From positions 1 to 64,000 of IMG/VR virus record IMGVR_UViG_3300042868_008486: DNA of 64,000 bases; one strand, given 5' to 3'. This stretch comes from a virus. Positions 8,059-13,733 of this stretch are shown piece after piece (within the stretch, counting starts at the first letter, position 1; each line of letters starts with the position of its first letter). Below the pieces are notes generated by a model that saw only the letters and a program-made list of their open reading frames with translations, searched no databases and was not told the DNA's origin. Made by a program: the position numbers and the translations under genes.

Positions 8059-8285
8059 TATCTGAAGAAATATTTTCTTGAATAATACCCAAGGGTGTTT
8101 ATGTCAATATCATCATTATTAATGAACATAAATCCTTGATATTGGTCGGCGATATGTAACGCACTTTCAATCATAGTACAAATACCAATTTTAAAATCTT
8201 TGGTTGCGATTTCATCGGTTCTTGATAATTGAAGGTTTGCGTAATCAACCATATCTTTAACTGAAACTGTTTTTCTTTTTGCCAT
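8058..8285 (-). CDS. hypothetical protein
   Basis: 75 aa: a basic start (MAKRKTVSVKDM), then a helical segment. It is probably the first gene of the leftward operon. A TATCTTCG box (one mismatch to TAnnTTTG) lies about 25 nt upstream, just before the tRNA array. No family is recognised. Confidence 0.7.
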   Translation of the reverse strand: MAKRKTVSVKDMVDYANLQLSRTDEIATKDFKIGICTMIESALHIADQYQGFMFINNDDIDINTLGYYSRKYFFR

Positions 8286-8352
8286 AACATTAAGTTTTAT
8301 GTTACGAAGATATATAAATTTTGGGGAAAAACATACGGAATAGAAAAAAAAG

Positions 8353-8459
8353 TTATTAATACAGGATTCGAACCTGTGAGTCCCCGTGTATAGGTATCAT
8401 ACATACCACATTCCCGGACTTTATGTATGCTCAACCTTAAGCCACTCGGTCAATTAATT
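8353..8459 (-). tRNA. tRNA-like, type II, with an extra hairpin; anticodon not assigned
   Basis: The acceptor AATTAAT/ATTAATA, a D-arm ACC...GGT and a perfect T-arm ACAGG-TTCGAAT-CCTGT are present. Between the D- and T-arms are 56 nt, including an 8-bp hairpin CATACATA/TATGTATG with a 16-nt loop. That is too long for a normal anticodon arm plus variable arm. Either an insertion sits in the anticodon arm or the gene is degenerate. Confidence 0.5.
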
Positions 8460-8460
8460 A

Positions 8461-8670
8461 ACCACCCCTGAGATTACGGGGTGTAGATGTCCTCAGTTTT
8501 TCTTATACAAAACCCAACGCGTCTTACCGCTTAAAAATCAACCATTACGTCGGAGTGAGGATGGTGTTCCACACTATTAGCCCAACGACCCCCTTTACAA
8601 ATCCTAATGAGGTATCAGATATATCATTGTTTAAGTAACGATACCAAATCTAGTGAGTTTCTCGAACTCA
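8461..8670 (-). other. structured spacer without a recognisable gene
   Basis: Several short inverted repeats are visible: CTGAG/CTCAG around 8469-8497, GGTATC/GATACC around 8612-8646, and TGAGT/ACTCA around 8654-8670 with a 7-nt loop TCGAGAA resembling a shifted T-loop. No ORF of note and no intact tRNA. Confidence 0.4.
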
Positions 8671-8673
8671 TTG

Positions 8674-8748
8674 TGGAGACAGTGGGAATCGAACCCACCA
8701 CACGGTGATTGCAAATCATCATCGCCACGCCTTGGAACATTTGCCCCC
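8674..8748 (-). tRNA. tRNA-Ala(UGC)
   Basis: Acceptor GGGGGCA/TGTCTCC has a G3-U70 pair, the alanine identity element. Anticodon loop TTTGCAA gives UGC (one stem mismatch). T-arm GTGGG-TTCGATT-CCCAC. The D-arm is atypical. Confidence 0.75.
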
Positions 8749-8753
8749 AAATT

Positions 8754-8855
8754 TAGACAACAGGTAATACTCACATTTATTATTACCTAACTCAACGACC
8801 TCTGCAGTTGTGAATCTGTTTTAAAGGTTTTCCTCGGTGAAGAGTTTGTTGTCTA
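8754..8855 (-). ncRNA. tRNA-like structured element E1
   Basis: An 8-bp perfect terminal stem TAGACAAC/GTTGTCTA encloses an 8-bp hairpin AGGTAATA/TATTACCT in the T-arm position, and a CAAC/GTTG arm containing CTGCAG. It lacks a TTCGA T-loop. It shares AACTGCAG and GTTGAGTT with the element at 10192. Confidence 0.45.
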
Positions 8856-8860
8856 TTTTT

Positions 8861-9019
8861 TTATTTGAAAGACTTTGATTGGTCCTCCCTATTTAATTCT
8901 TTCTCAATGTAGATATTGACCATATGTATTAGTGTGTCAGAATCAATATCAATTGTTTGACTTTCCTTACTTTCTTTCAGAAACGGAAAGATATTTTTAA
9001 AATACTCCTCGAATTTCAT
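8861..9019 (-). CDS. small acidic protein
   Basis: 52 aa, MKFEEYFKNIFPFLKES to SKSFK. The reading frame is uninterrupted and of coding character (many Glu, Asp, Lys), ending right beside structured element E1. It directly follows the gene at 9024 in the same direction with a 4-nt gap. No function recognised. Confidence 0.6.
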   Translation of the reverse strand: MKFEEYFKNIFPFLKESKESQTIDIDSDTLIHMVNIYIEKELNREDQSKSFK

Positions 9020-9023
9020 TTTA

Positions 9024-9356
9024 TTATAACTTTATAAATGTTTCATTTTTGATTGATTTACTAATCCATCTTGCTAATTCAGAACCTCTTATTTCCGAAT
9101 TGAAAGAAGTTGTCCCAAGGTCTTCAGATAATGTTGTGACCACATCTGACTCCTTAACTTTCGCACCAACTTCTAATGTTGATACATTATGTGTGACCTT
9201 TACATCAACTGTTGAAATTGGAAACTCGTACATATCACCAAAAACCTCAATCTTGTAATACAAATTACCTGCAATATAGTGACTAAATTTAGCCATTGCT
9301 TTAGACTTCATTAAGTCTTTTTTAATTTCAGTTTCGTTTAACTCAATTGTAACCAT
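9024..9356 (-). CDS. hypothetical protein within the tRNA array
   Basis: 110 aa from the ATG at 9356 (MVTIELNETEIKK). An earlier in-frame ATG at 9386 would overlap the upstream gene by 44 nt. It is beta-rich after a helical start, with repeated Thr/Val/Glu and no known motif. It probably forms a small operon with 9343-9663 and 8861-9019. Confidence 0.65.
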   Translation of the reverse strand: MVTIELNETEIKKDLMKSKAMAKFSHYIAGNLYYKIEVFGDMYEFPISTVDVKVTHNVSTLEVGAKVKESDVVTTLSEDLGTTSFNSEIRGSELARWISKSIKNETFIKL

Positions 9357-9663
9357 TTTCCAATTTCCATTTATTATGTAATTCATTTATTGTGTGATAA
9401 GGACTACCTACACCTTCATAAATCTCATCAAAACCATTTTCTTTAGTAATAACAGATTCTTCAGCTTTAATTGCCCCCCTATATTTATCCCCGTAACTTC
9501 CTTGAACTGTTTTTGTTGCCGGGTCAATATCACCCCAAGATGCTCTCCAACTTCTTGGTTCAATATATTCTACGAAATATTGTTTACCTGTTTCAGGAAA
9601 TACAACAATTTCTTTTCCTGTTTCGTCTCGATTTACTAAGAAATCTCTTTTTACATCTTCCAT
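9343..9663 (-). CDS. hypothetical protein within the tRNA array
   Basis: 106 aa beginning MEDVKRDFLVNRDETGK. EPRSWRASWGDIDPATKTV in the middle suggests a compact domain; I do not recognise the family. First of three small genes placed between tRNA groups, immediately downstream of tRNA-Gly. Confidence 0.7.
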   Translation of the reverse strand: MEDVKRDFLVNRDETGKEIVVFPETGKQYFVEYIEPRSWRASWGDIDPATKTVQGSYGDKYRGAIKAEESVITKENGFDEIYEGVGSPYHTINELHNKWKLENGYN

Positions 9664-9692
9664 AACTGACTGTTATACTGTTTATTTTATTG

Positions 9693-9765
9693 AGCGGGTG
9701 GGGGGAATCGAACCCTCGTCCTTAGATTGGAAGTCTAATATAATAAGCCACTATACGACACCCGC
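9693..9765 (-). tRNA. tRNA-Gly(UCC)
   Basis: Acceptor GCGGGTG/CACCCGC; anticodon arm TTAGA-CTTCCAA-TCTAA; T-loop TTCGATT. Confidence 0.9.
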
Positions 9766-9851
9766 AATTTGGGTAGAATCAGACGCGTTCTGTCTACCGA
9801 GACCTCGACGTTGTACTATGTTTCAAGTCAGAGCGTACCGAGACACTATTG

Positions 9852-9931
9852 TGAACCTGGAGGGAGTCGAACCCTCAATCCTAAAAATCGCGGCTTAAAC
9901 ACGACGCGTATACCAATTTCGCCACAGGTCC
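9852..9931 (-). tRNA. tRNA-Leu(UAA)
   Basis: Acceptor GGACCTG/CAGGTTC; anticodon arm TCGTG-TTTAAGC-CGCGA; longer variable region; T-arm GAGGG-TTCGACT-CCCTC. Confidence 0.9.
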
Positions 9932-9937
9932 TTTTTG

Positions 9938-10010
9938 TACCCCTACAGGGATTCTAACCCCGATTAAACCCTTAGAAGGGGTTGGTCCTATACAGTTGAA
10001 CGATAGGGGC
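9938..10010 (-). tRNA. tRNA-Arg(UCU) with a variant T-loop
   Basis: Acceptor GCCCCTA/TAGGGGT; anticodon arm AACCC-CTTCTAA-GGGTT. The T-loop reads TTAGAAT, so the near-universal C56 is A. Confidence 0.85.
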
Positions 10011-10019
10011 GAATTATTG

Positions 10020-10091
10020 CGGACTATGTAGGATTCGAACCTACGACCTATCCGTTAACAGCGGAGTGCTCTACCACTGAGCTAATAGTCC
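10020..10091 (-). tRNA. tRNA-Asn(GUU)
   Basis: Acceptor GGACTAT/ATAGTCC; loop CTGTTAA; T-arm GTAGG-TTCGAAT-CCTAC; standard D-arm TAGCTCAGTGGTAGAGC. Confidence 0.9.
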
Positions 10092-10103
10092 ATTTAATTG
10101 TTG

Positions 10104-10176
10104 AGGTCCCTAACGGATTCGAACCGTTATCCCTGGGTTACAAAGCCAGAATAATAAGCCATTATACTAAGAGACC
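10104..10176 (-). tRNA. tRNA-Thr(UGU)
   Basis: Acceptor GGTCTCT/AGGGACC; anticodon loop TTTGTAA, with a C-C mismatch closing the stem CTGG/CCAG; T-arm AACGG-TTCGAAT-CCGTT. Confidence 0.75.
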
Positions 10177-10191
10177 AATTAAGAGTGTTAT

Positions 10192-10305
10192 TAATTCGTT
10201 TTACCTAAGACCGCGAATCCACGTAAAACTCAACTTCACCAATATTTTTACTGCAGTTCCAATATTGTCACATTGCTACTATATTGAACTAATAACTACG
10301 AATTA
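10192..10305 (-). ncRNA. tRNA-like structured element E2
   Basis: Terminal stem TAATTCG/CGAATTA; a 7-bp hairpin GTTTTAC/GTAAAAC with an 18-nt loop in the T-arm position; a central 6-bp hairpin AATATT/AATATT; and AGTTCAATATAGTAGC near the 5' end, resembling a D-arm. No standard T-loop. Confidence 0.45.
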
Positions 10306-10319
10306 CCCATCATAATTTC

Positions 10320-10390
10320 ACCATCGTTAGGGCTCGAACCTAAAGCTTCCGACTCCACGTCAGATGTGTTGACCAATTTACACCACTAGT
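10320..10390 (-). tRNA. tRNA, atypical anticodon loop (reads UGG)
   Basis: Acceptor ACTAGTG pairs with CGATGGT through wobbles and one mismatch. T-arm TTAGG-TTCGAGC-CCTAA is normal. Anticodon arm TCTGA-CGTGGAG-TCGGA puts UGG at 34-36 but G at position 33 instead of U. Confidence 0.55.
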
Positions 10391-10425
10391 TACTTAGATT
10401 GACAAATAATTGTTTTTCTCTTTGC

Positions 10426-10497
10426 TGAATAATAAGGGTTCGAACCTTAATCTGAAATCCGTATTACCATCATCCGTGCTCCATTACACTATATCCA
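10426..10497 (-). tRNA. tRNA-like gene, probably degenerate
   Basis: T-arm TAAGG-TTCGAAC-CCTTA and the D-arm AGTGTAATGGAGCAC are clear, but the 5' acceptor does not pair with TTATTCA. The best anticodon arm (loop GATGGTA) has a mismatch and no U33. Identity not assigned. Confidence 0.45.
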
Positions 10498-10500
10498 ATC

Positions 10501-10518
10501 GACAGTTTCGAACCTGTC
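10501..10518 (-). other. orphan T-arm
   Basis: GACAG-GTTCGAAA-CTGTC forms a T-arm-like hairpin with an 8-nt loop, preceded by the hairpin TAAAGG/CCTTTA, but no D-arm or acceptor partner can be found. Likely a tRNA fragment. Confidence 0.4.
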
Positions 10519-10547
10519 ATATAAAGGGTTATAACTCCTTTATTTTG

Positions 10548-10619
10548 CGGTCTATGCGAGAATCGAACTCGCGGCACATCCGTGACAGGGATGTATGTTA
10601 GCCACTACACCAATAGACC
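10548..10619 (-). tRNA. tRNA-Asp(GUC)
   Basis: Acceptor GGTCTAT/ATAGACC; anticodon arm CATCC-CTGTCAC-GGATG; T-arm GCGAG-TTCGATT-CTCGC; discriminator G. Confidence 0.95.
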
Positions 10620-10626
10620 ATAATAA

Positions 10627-10808
10627 AAACAAGTTTTTCGTGACCTTTACACATCATAACCAATTTTACTCGGTGATTACATTTTCGTCATTGGGGTAGC
10701 TAATCCCCGACTTATAGTAATTCTACCCTCAATACTTTACTATCGCGAATCAAGTACCATCTTGGGATTTATAGACAGTGAGGGTTTACTCACCGTCTTC
10801 ACTTGTTT
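10627..10808 (-). ncRNA. long structured element E3
   Basis: AAACAAGT at 10627 pairs with ACTTGTTT at 10801. Within are GGGG/CCCC around 10698, ATAGTAA/TTACTAT, and GTGAG/CTCAC. At 182 nt it may hold two elements. No tRNA or ORF is seen. Confidence 0.35.
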
Positions 10809-10810
10809 AG

Positions 10811-10882
10811 TAGCGGGTACAGGATTCGAACCTGTGTCTTTGGGTTATGAGCCCAACGGGGTGACCACTCCCCCAACCCGCG
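10811..10882 (-). tRNA. initiator tRNA-fMet(CAU)
   Basis: Acceptor CGCGGGT/ACCCGCT leaves position 1-72 unpaired (C opposite U), and the anticodon stem TTGGG-CTCATAA-CCCAA carries the three G-C pairs diagnostic of initiators. T-arm ACAGG-TTCGAAT-CCTGT. Confidence 0.9.
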
Positions 10883-10887
10883 ATATG

Positions 10888-10963
10888 AATTACCCATAGG
10901 ACTCGAACCTACAACCCTTCGCCCTTTTGAGCGATGTGCAAACCAATTTACACCATAAGTAAT
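10888..10963 (-). tRNA. tRNA with atypical anticodon arm
   Basis: Acceptor ATTACTT/GGGTAAT and T-arm GTAGG-TTCGAGT-CCTAT are good. The D-arm GGTGTAAATTGG matches that of the tRNA at 10320, suggesting a paralogue. The anticodon stem TCGC/GCGA leaves TCAAAAGG in the loop, so the anticodon is unclear. Confidence 0.55.
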
Positions 10964-10967
10964 TAAT

Positions 10968-11029
10968 CAAGAACAATAAACAGAAATTAGTGTCGACAAA
11001 TTTCCTTAGGCAATATGTTTATTTTCTTG
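10968..11029 (-). ncRNA. structured element E4
   Basis: CAAGAA-C-AATAAAC pairs with GTTTATT-TTCTTG (13 bp, one bulge). Inside is the hairpin GAAATT/AATTTC. 62 nt, lying between tRNAs. Confidence 0.4.
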
Positions 11030-11059
11030 TTAGGGTTCGGTTAATTACTCCGACCTTTG

Positions 11060-11133
11060 TATCGCGTACGGGATTCGAACCCGTGATTTTCACCTTGAAA
11101 GGGTGACGACTTAAACCTCTCGTCTAACGCGAC
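11060..11133 (-). tRNA. tRNA-Glu(UUC)
   Basis: Acceptor GTCGCGT/ACGCGAT; anticodon arm TCACC-CTTTCAA-GGTGA; T-arm ACGGG-TTCGAAT-CCCGT. A promoter and a boxA-like site lie immediately upstream. Confidence 0.95.
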
Positions 11134-11150
11134 ATTTTGTTTTTTCTATT

Positions 11151-11167
11151 CCGATATGTCAAAGACC
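11151..11167 (-). promoter_or_regulatory. boxA-like element
   Basis: The minus strand reads GGTCTTTGACATATCGG, about 20 nt downstream of a promoter -7 box and about 17 nt upstream of tRNA-Glu. Confidence 0.6.
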
Positions 11168-11187
11168 TTTTGTTTTCTTTTGTCTTA

Positions 11188-11218
11188 CAAATCTAATCAT
11201 TTTCTTTTGTTCTCACAA
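11188..11218 (-). promoter_or_regulatory. tRNA promoter TTG-N20-TAGATTTG
   Basis: TTG at 11216-11218, 20-nt spacer, TAGATTTG at 11188-11195. It is followed by TAAGACAAAA and the boxA-like site, the same order as at 11528. Confidence 0.75.
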
Positions 11219-11243
11219 GCTCTTTGTGATATTTTTTTTTCTG

Positions 11244-11317
11244 TAGTTCAGAAGGGATTTGAACCCCCAACCTTGACGATATAAGCGTCCTGCTCTCACC
11301 TGTTGAGCTACTGAACC
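11244..11317 (-). tRNA. tRNA-Ile(UAU)
   Basis: Acceptor GGTTCAG/CTGAACT; anticodon arm GACG-CTTATAT-CGTC; T-arm GGGGG-TTCAAAT-CCCTT (wobble); standard D-arm TAGCTCAACAGGTGAGAGC. Confidence 0.8.
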
Positions 11318-11365
11318 AAATACGTTTCACGTTTTAGGCCAATTAAACTAACCGCCCGTCGTCAC

Positions 11366-11389
11366 GGACAGTACCGGAGTCGAACCGAT
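11366..11389 (-). other. orphan T-arm plus 3' acceptor strand
   Basis: ATCGG-TTCGACT-CCGGT followed by ACTGTCC, but no GGACAGT-like 5' strand upstream. Downstream, GGTTAGTTTAATTGG resembles a D-arm, so a rearranged or decayed tRNA is possible. Confidence 0.35.
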
Positions 11390-11402
11390 ATGTGATAACG
11401 AA

Positions 11403-11478
11403 GTACCCTTGGTGGGATTCGAACCCACAAAAAAATAGTTTCTAAAACTATCGTGTATACCTTTCCACCACAAGGGTA
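11403..11478 (-). tRNA. tRNA-Leu(UAG)
   Basis: Acceptor TACCCTT/AAGGGTA; anticodon arm ATAGT-TTTAGAA-ACTAT; T-arm GTGGG-TTCGAAT-CCCAC; first tRNA after the promoter at 11528. Confidence 0.9.
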
Positions 11479-11490
11479 TCTACTTCTATT

Positions 11491-11507
11491 CCAATATGTC
11501 AATGAAC
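11491..11507 (-). promoter_or_regulatory. boxA-like element
   Basis: GTTCATTGACATATTGG, the same 17-mer as at 14818, 20 nt below the promoter -7 box. Confidence 0.65.
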
Positions 11508-11527
11508 TCTTGTTCTGTTTTGTCTTA

Positions 11528-11558
11528 CAAATCTAATACTTTTATTTTGATTTGCCAA
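11528..11558 (-). promoter_or_regulatory. tRNA promoter TTG-N20-TAGATTTG
   Basis: TTTGG with TTG at 11556-11558, 20-nt spacer, TAGATTTG at 11528-11535. It drives tRNA-Leu(UAG) and the tRNAs below it, directly after a terminator. Confidence 0.75.
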
Positions 11559-11576
11559 ACTTAGGTCACAAAAAAA

Positions 11577-11600
11577 ACCCCTCTCTTTTGGAGAAGGGTT
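11577..11600 (-). terminator. terminator below the YqeY gene
   Basis: ACCCCTCTC-TTTT-GGAGAAGGGT with an eight-T run on the minus strand. It separates YqeY transcription from the tRNA promoter at 11558. Confidence 0.75.
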
Positions 11601-11624
11601 TCATTTAAATTTTATCTTAATGAA

Positions 11625-11813
11625 TTAACACATCTTCTCCGATACACAAGGATTGTCTCCCTCCGTTCTCGCATTTAAAAGTATGTTATTCAAATTTTGC
11701 ATTGTGTTGTCTTTTTTATTAAATATATTGTACTTTTTGAAAAGTTCAATAGTTAGTGAAAAATTTTTAACAAATTGGTTTAGATTTTTAATTTTCAAGT
11801 ACTTCTTTAACAA
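11625..11813 (-). CDS. small hypothetical protein (start uncertain)
   Basis: 62 aa, overlapping the end of the YqeY gene by 26 nt. An internal ATG at 11702 would give only 25 aa (MQNLNNILLN). Lys/Asn-rich N-terminal half, cysteine-containing end (NPCVSEKMC). Coding status is uncertain. Confidence 0.35.
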   Translation of the reverse strand: MLKKYLKIKNLNQFVKNFSLTIELFKKYNIFNKKDNTMQNLNNILLNARTEGDNPCVSEKMC

Positions 11814-12186
11814 TTTTTGAAACTAAAGTATTGTCGGCTTTACCCTTATATACTTTATTGAAAGCACCCATCATTTTACCAACATTATCAATACCATCTT
11901 TTTTAAATGTTCTGATGATTGAACGGATACTAAATTCATCCATTAACTTTGGTAAATATGGTTTAATGTATTCTAATTCTTTTAAAGATTCATCAGTGTT
12001 TGTCTGTGTTAATGATTTTTCCATTTTCTTTAAAATAGAAAGAACTACCTCATCTGTCACACTAACACCTCTACCTTCTTCATTTTGGATTTCACCTTTT
12101 AGTACACCTAAAAAGTTTTTCTTTTCCATTTCTTTGTTTTTAAATGCCGTCATAAATTCGACATTAATTTGTTCTCTTAGTGACAT
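11788..12186 (-). CDS. GatB/YqeY-domain protein
   Basis: 132 aa, close to YqeY (about 148 aa). The all-helical family pattern is seen in EIQNEEGRGVSVTDE, YIKPYLPKLM and VGKMMGAFNKVYKGKAD. YqeY domains are related to the tail of GatB, the amidotransferase subunit that binds tRNA during Glu-tRNA to Gln-tRNA conversion. Placement inside a tRNA array supports a tRNA-linked role, but none is proven for stand-alone YqeY. Confidence 0.9.
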   Translation of the reverse strand: MSLREQINVEFMTAFKNKEMEKKNFLGVLKGEIQNEEGRGVSVTDEVVLSILKKMEKSLTQTNTDESLKELEYIKPYLPKLMDEFSIRSIIRTFKKDGIDNVGKMMGAFNKVYKGKADNTLVSKIVKEVLEN

Positions 12187-12203
12187 AGTTATTTGTTTTT
12201 AAG

Positions 12204-12284
12204 TGGGTGCGGAGGGATTCGAACCCCCACGCGATTAAGACCTGAGCTACAATCAGGCGAGCCAGCCAATTGCTCAACACACCC
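12204..12284 (-). tRNA. tRNA reading GUA (Tyr-like), type II
   Basis: Acceptor GGGTGTG/CGCACCC; D-stem GAGC/GCTC; anticodon arm CCTGA-TTGTAGC-TCAGG; long variable region; T-arm GGGGG-TTCGAAT-CCCTC. Position 37 is G rather than A, so a second tyrosine tRNA is only tentative. Confidence 0.7.
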
Positions 12285-12293
12285 ATAAAGAAA

Positions 12294-12357
12294 ATATCGT
12301 AGATTGTCCTTCACAATTTAACGGCGGGTTTGAACTTAATCAACTCTCCTACGATAT
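12294..12357 (-). ncRNA. tRNA-sized structured element E5
   Basis: 9-bp terminal stem ATATCGTAG/CTACGATAT and a 5-bp hairpin ATTGT/ACAAT in the T-arm position with loop GAAGG. 64 nt, between two tRNAs. Confidence 0.45.
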
Positions 12358-12362
12358 CTTGG

Positions 12363-12445
<83 letters not shown>

Positions 12446-12471
12446 ATTATATGACAATTAATGTCATTTCG

Positions 12472-12543
12472 CGCACCACCAAGGACTCGAACCCTGACCA
12501 AATGGGTTGGAACCATTTATGCTAGCCATTACACCAATGATGC
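12472..12543 (-). tRNA. tRNA-Trp(CCA)
   Basis: Acceptor GCATCAT/GTGGTGC; anticodon arm AATGG-TTCCAAC-CCATT; T-arm CAGGG-TTCGAGT-CCTTG. Confidence 0.9.
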
Positions 12544-12570
12544 GAATAATGAAATTTTTATATTTCATTG

Positions 12571-12644
12571 AGGACAGAGAGAGGTTCGAACTCCCGAATA
12601 ATGGGTTTGCAGCCCACCCCTTTAGACCACTCAGGCATCTGTCC
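12571..12644 (-). tRNA. tRNA-Cys(GCA)
   Basis: Acceptor GGACAGA/TCTGTCC; anticodon loop CTGCAAA on TGGG/CCCA; T-arm GGGAG-TTCGAAC-CTCTC. Confidence 0.9.
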
Positions 12645-12650
12645 AATTTA

Positions 12651-12750
12651 ATATTAAGTCGCGAGTAATCCATCTGTCGCTTATTACTAGAATCTTGTGG
12701 CTTACTTACTATAGTTCATACCGTTACCACTAGGAAACCCAACTTAATAT
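12651..12750 (-). ncRNA. tRNA-like structured element E6
   Basis: 9-bp terminal stem ATATTAAGT/ACTTAATAT; GCGA/TCGC hairpin with a 12-nt loop next to the 3' strand; GGGTTTCCTAGTGGTAACGG near the 5' end resembles a D-arm. 100 nt. Confidence 0.45.
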
Positions 12751-12767
12751 CTTCGTACTAATTATTT

Positions 12768-12837
12768 TAGAGATTGGTTCCCGAAGGATTAAACCATCAC
12801 TTGTACTTCGTGTCAGGAGGTAAACCCCATATCTCTA
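12768..12837 (-). ncRNA. tRNA-sized structured element E7
   Basis: 7-bp acceptor-like stem TAGAGAT/ATCTCTA, GGGG/CC(T)C arm, and a 5-bp T-arm-position hairpin TGGTT/AACCA with a 12-nt loop TAATCCTTCGGG. 70 nt, the size of a tRNA but without TTCGA. Confidence 0.5.
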
Positions 12838-12840
12838 ATG

Positions 12841-12912
12841 TAGCCCCTGTAGGACTCGAACCTACACTATCTTGTATGTAAAACAAGTACTTCACCTTTA
12901 AGCTAAAGGGCT
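12841..12912 (-). tRNA. tRNA-Val(UAC)
   Basis: Acceptor AGCCCTT/AGGGGCT; anticodon arm CTTGT-TTTACAT-ACAAG; T-arm GTAGG-TTCGAGT-CCTAC. Confidence 0.9.
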
Positions 12913-12919
12913 AATTATT

Positions 12920-12996
12920 GTGACCCCGGTGAGAATCGAACTCACGACCCGTACATTAAAAGTGTACTGCTCTAAACCAACTGAGCTACGAAGTCA
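12920..12996 (-). tRNA. tRNA-Lys(UUU)
   Basis: Acceptor TGACTTC/GGGGTCA; anticodon arm GTACA-CTTTTAA-TGTAC; T-arm GTGAG-TTCGATT-CTCAC. Confidence 0.95.
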
Positions 12997-13118
12997 AATT
13001 TGGAAGGTCACCACAAACACCTTCCACGGTGAGTATTTTAATGTCGTTTTGTCTAATTACACCTAAGTGTCATAGTCGCAGGTCTCACTTCACGACAAAC
13101 CCGATTGGTATTAAGTAG

Positions 13119-13192
13119 TCGGTACGGTAGGATTTGAACCTACGACCTTTCACGTATCAGGCGAATGCTCTTACCAGCTGAGCTACGTACCG
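13119..13192 (-). tRNA. tRNA-Ile(GAU)
   Basis: Acceptor CGGTACG/CGTACCG; anticodon arm TTCGC-CTGATAC-GTGAA; T-arm GTAGG-TTCAAAT-CCTAC. The 120 nt before it hold the hairpin GGAAGGT/ACCTTCC but no gene. Confidence 0.9.
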
Positions 13193-13202
13193 TTATTTTT
13201 GG

Positions 13203-13274
13203 TCGGGGTAGCAGGTGTCGAACCTGCCGCCTCTTGGTCCCAAACCAAGCGTCTCACCCCAAGACTATACCCCG
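13203..13274 (-). tRNA. tRNA-Pro(UGG)
   Basis: Acceptor CGGGGTA/TACCCCG; anticodon arm CTTGG-TTTGGGA-CCAAG; T-arm GCAGG-TTCGACA-CCTGC. Confidence 0.95.
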
Positions 13275-13287
13275 TTTGTTTGTTTAA

Positions 13288-13318
13288 CAAAGATAAGTAA
13301 TCATTTTCATTCTCACAA
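13288..13318 (-). promoter_or_regulatory. promoter TTG-N20-TATCTTTG before tRNA-Pro
   Basis: TTG at 13316-13318, TATCTTTG at 13288-13295, spacer exactly 20. No boxA-like site follows; the tRNA starts about 14 nt downstream. Confidence 0.75.
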
Positions 13319-13340
13319 TACCTTAGTTAATTTTTTTTTG

Positions 13341-13412
13341 TATCGTTATCAGGACTCGAACCTGAACCCACACCTTATGAGAGTGTTGTGACTACCTTTA
13401 CACTATAACGAC
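13341..13412 (-). tRNA. tRNA-Met(CAU), elongator type
   Basis: Acceptor GTCGTTA/TAACGAT is fully paired; anticodon arm ACACT-CTCATAA-GGTGT lacks the initiator G-C triplet. A lysidine-type tRNA-Ile(CAU) cannot be excluded. Confidence 0.85.
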
Positions 13413-13417
13413 GTTTG

Positions 13418-13505
13418 CGGAAGATGTAGGGTTCGAACCTACGCGTCATATTTCAGACCTACTTGTTTAGCAAACAAGCCTCTTTACCAATTTGAGTAAT
13501 CTTCC
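13418..13505 (-). tRNA. tRNA-Ser(GCU)
   Basis: Acceptor GGAAGAT/ATCTTCC; anticodon arm CTTGT-TTGCTAA-ACAAG; long variable arm; T-loop TTCGAAC. Confidence 0.9.
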
Positions 13506-13545
13506 AAAATACACCGACCTAGCTCGGTATCACACATCGGATACG

Positions 13546-13617
13546 TAGTCCCCCAAGGACTCGAACCTTGACATTATCGTCCGTAGCGATAGGTGCTATC
13601 CGTTACACCAAGGAACC
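13546..13617 (-). tRNA. tRNA-Arg(ACG)
   Basis: Acceptor GGTTCCT/GGGGACT; anticodon arm TATCG-CTACGGA-CGATA; A34 would need deamination to inosine by host TadA. Confidence 0.9.
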
Positions 13618-13619
13618 AA

Positions 13620-13733
13620 ATAATAAGGTTGGAGACTTATAATCGACCATTATAAGGTTGGAGCCTTATAATCACCCATTATTAGGTCTGAACCTAATAT
13701 TCACCCATTATTAGGTTATAACCTTATATTGAG
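13620..13733 (-). repeat. four tandem hairpins, about 29-nt period
   Basis: Four successive imperfect inverted repeats of related sequence (ATTATAAGGTTGG-type, then ATTATTAGGTC and ATTATTAGGTTATAACC) are joined by CACCC-type linkers. Each can form a stem of 6-10 bp. They lie between tRNA-Arg and the end of the gene at 13711. Confidence 0.7.

Noticed and set aside
9394-9639. Rightward ORFs antisense to the gene at 9343
   Set aside because: Cys/Phe/Asn-rich shadow translation with no promoter box; the opposite strand encodes a better protein.
10410-10601. Rightward ORF through the tRNA array
   Set aside because: It runs antisense through tRNA genes including tRNA-Asp and has no coding signature; the same applies to 9698-9957 and 14454-14950.
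11318-11400. Circularly permuted tRNA
   Set aside because: An orphan T-arm lies before a D-arm-like stretch, but the acceptor strands ACTGTCC and GACGGGC do not pair.
13620-13733. Hairpin quartet as a CRISPR array
   Set aside because: The repeats differ from each other and spacers are only 4-6 nt; no cas genes are present.
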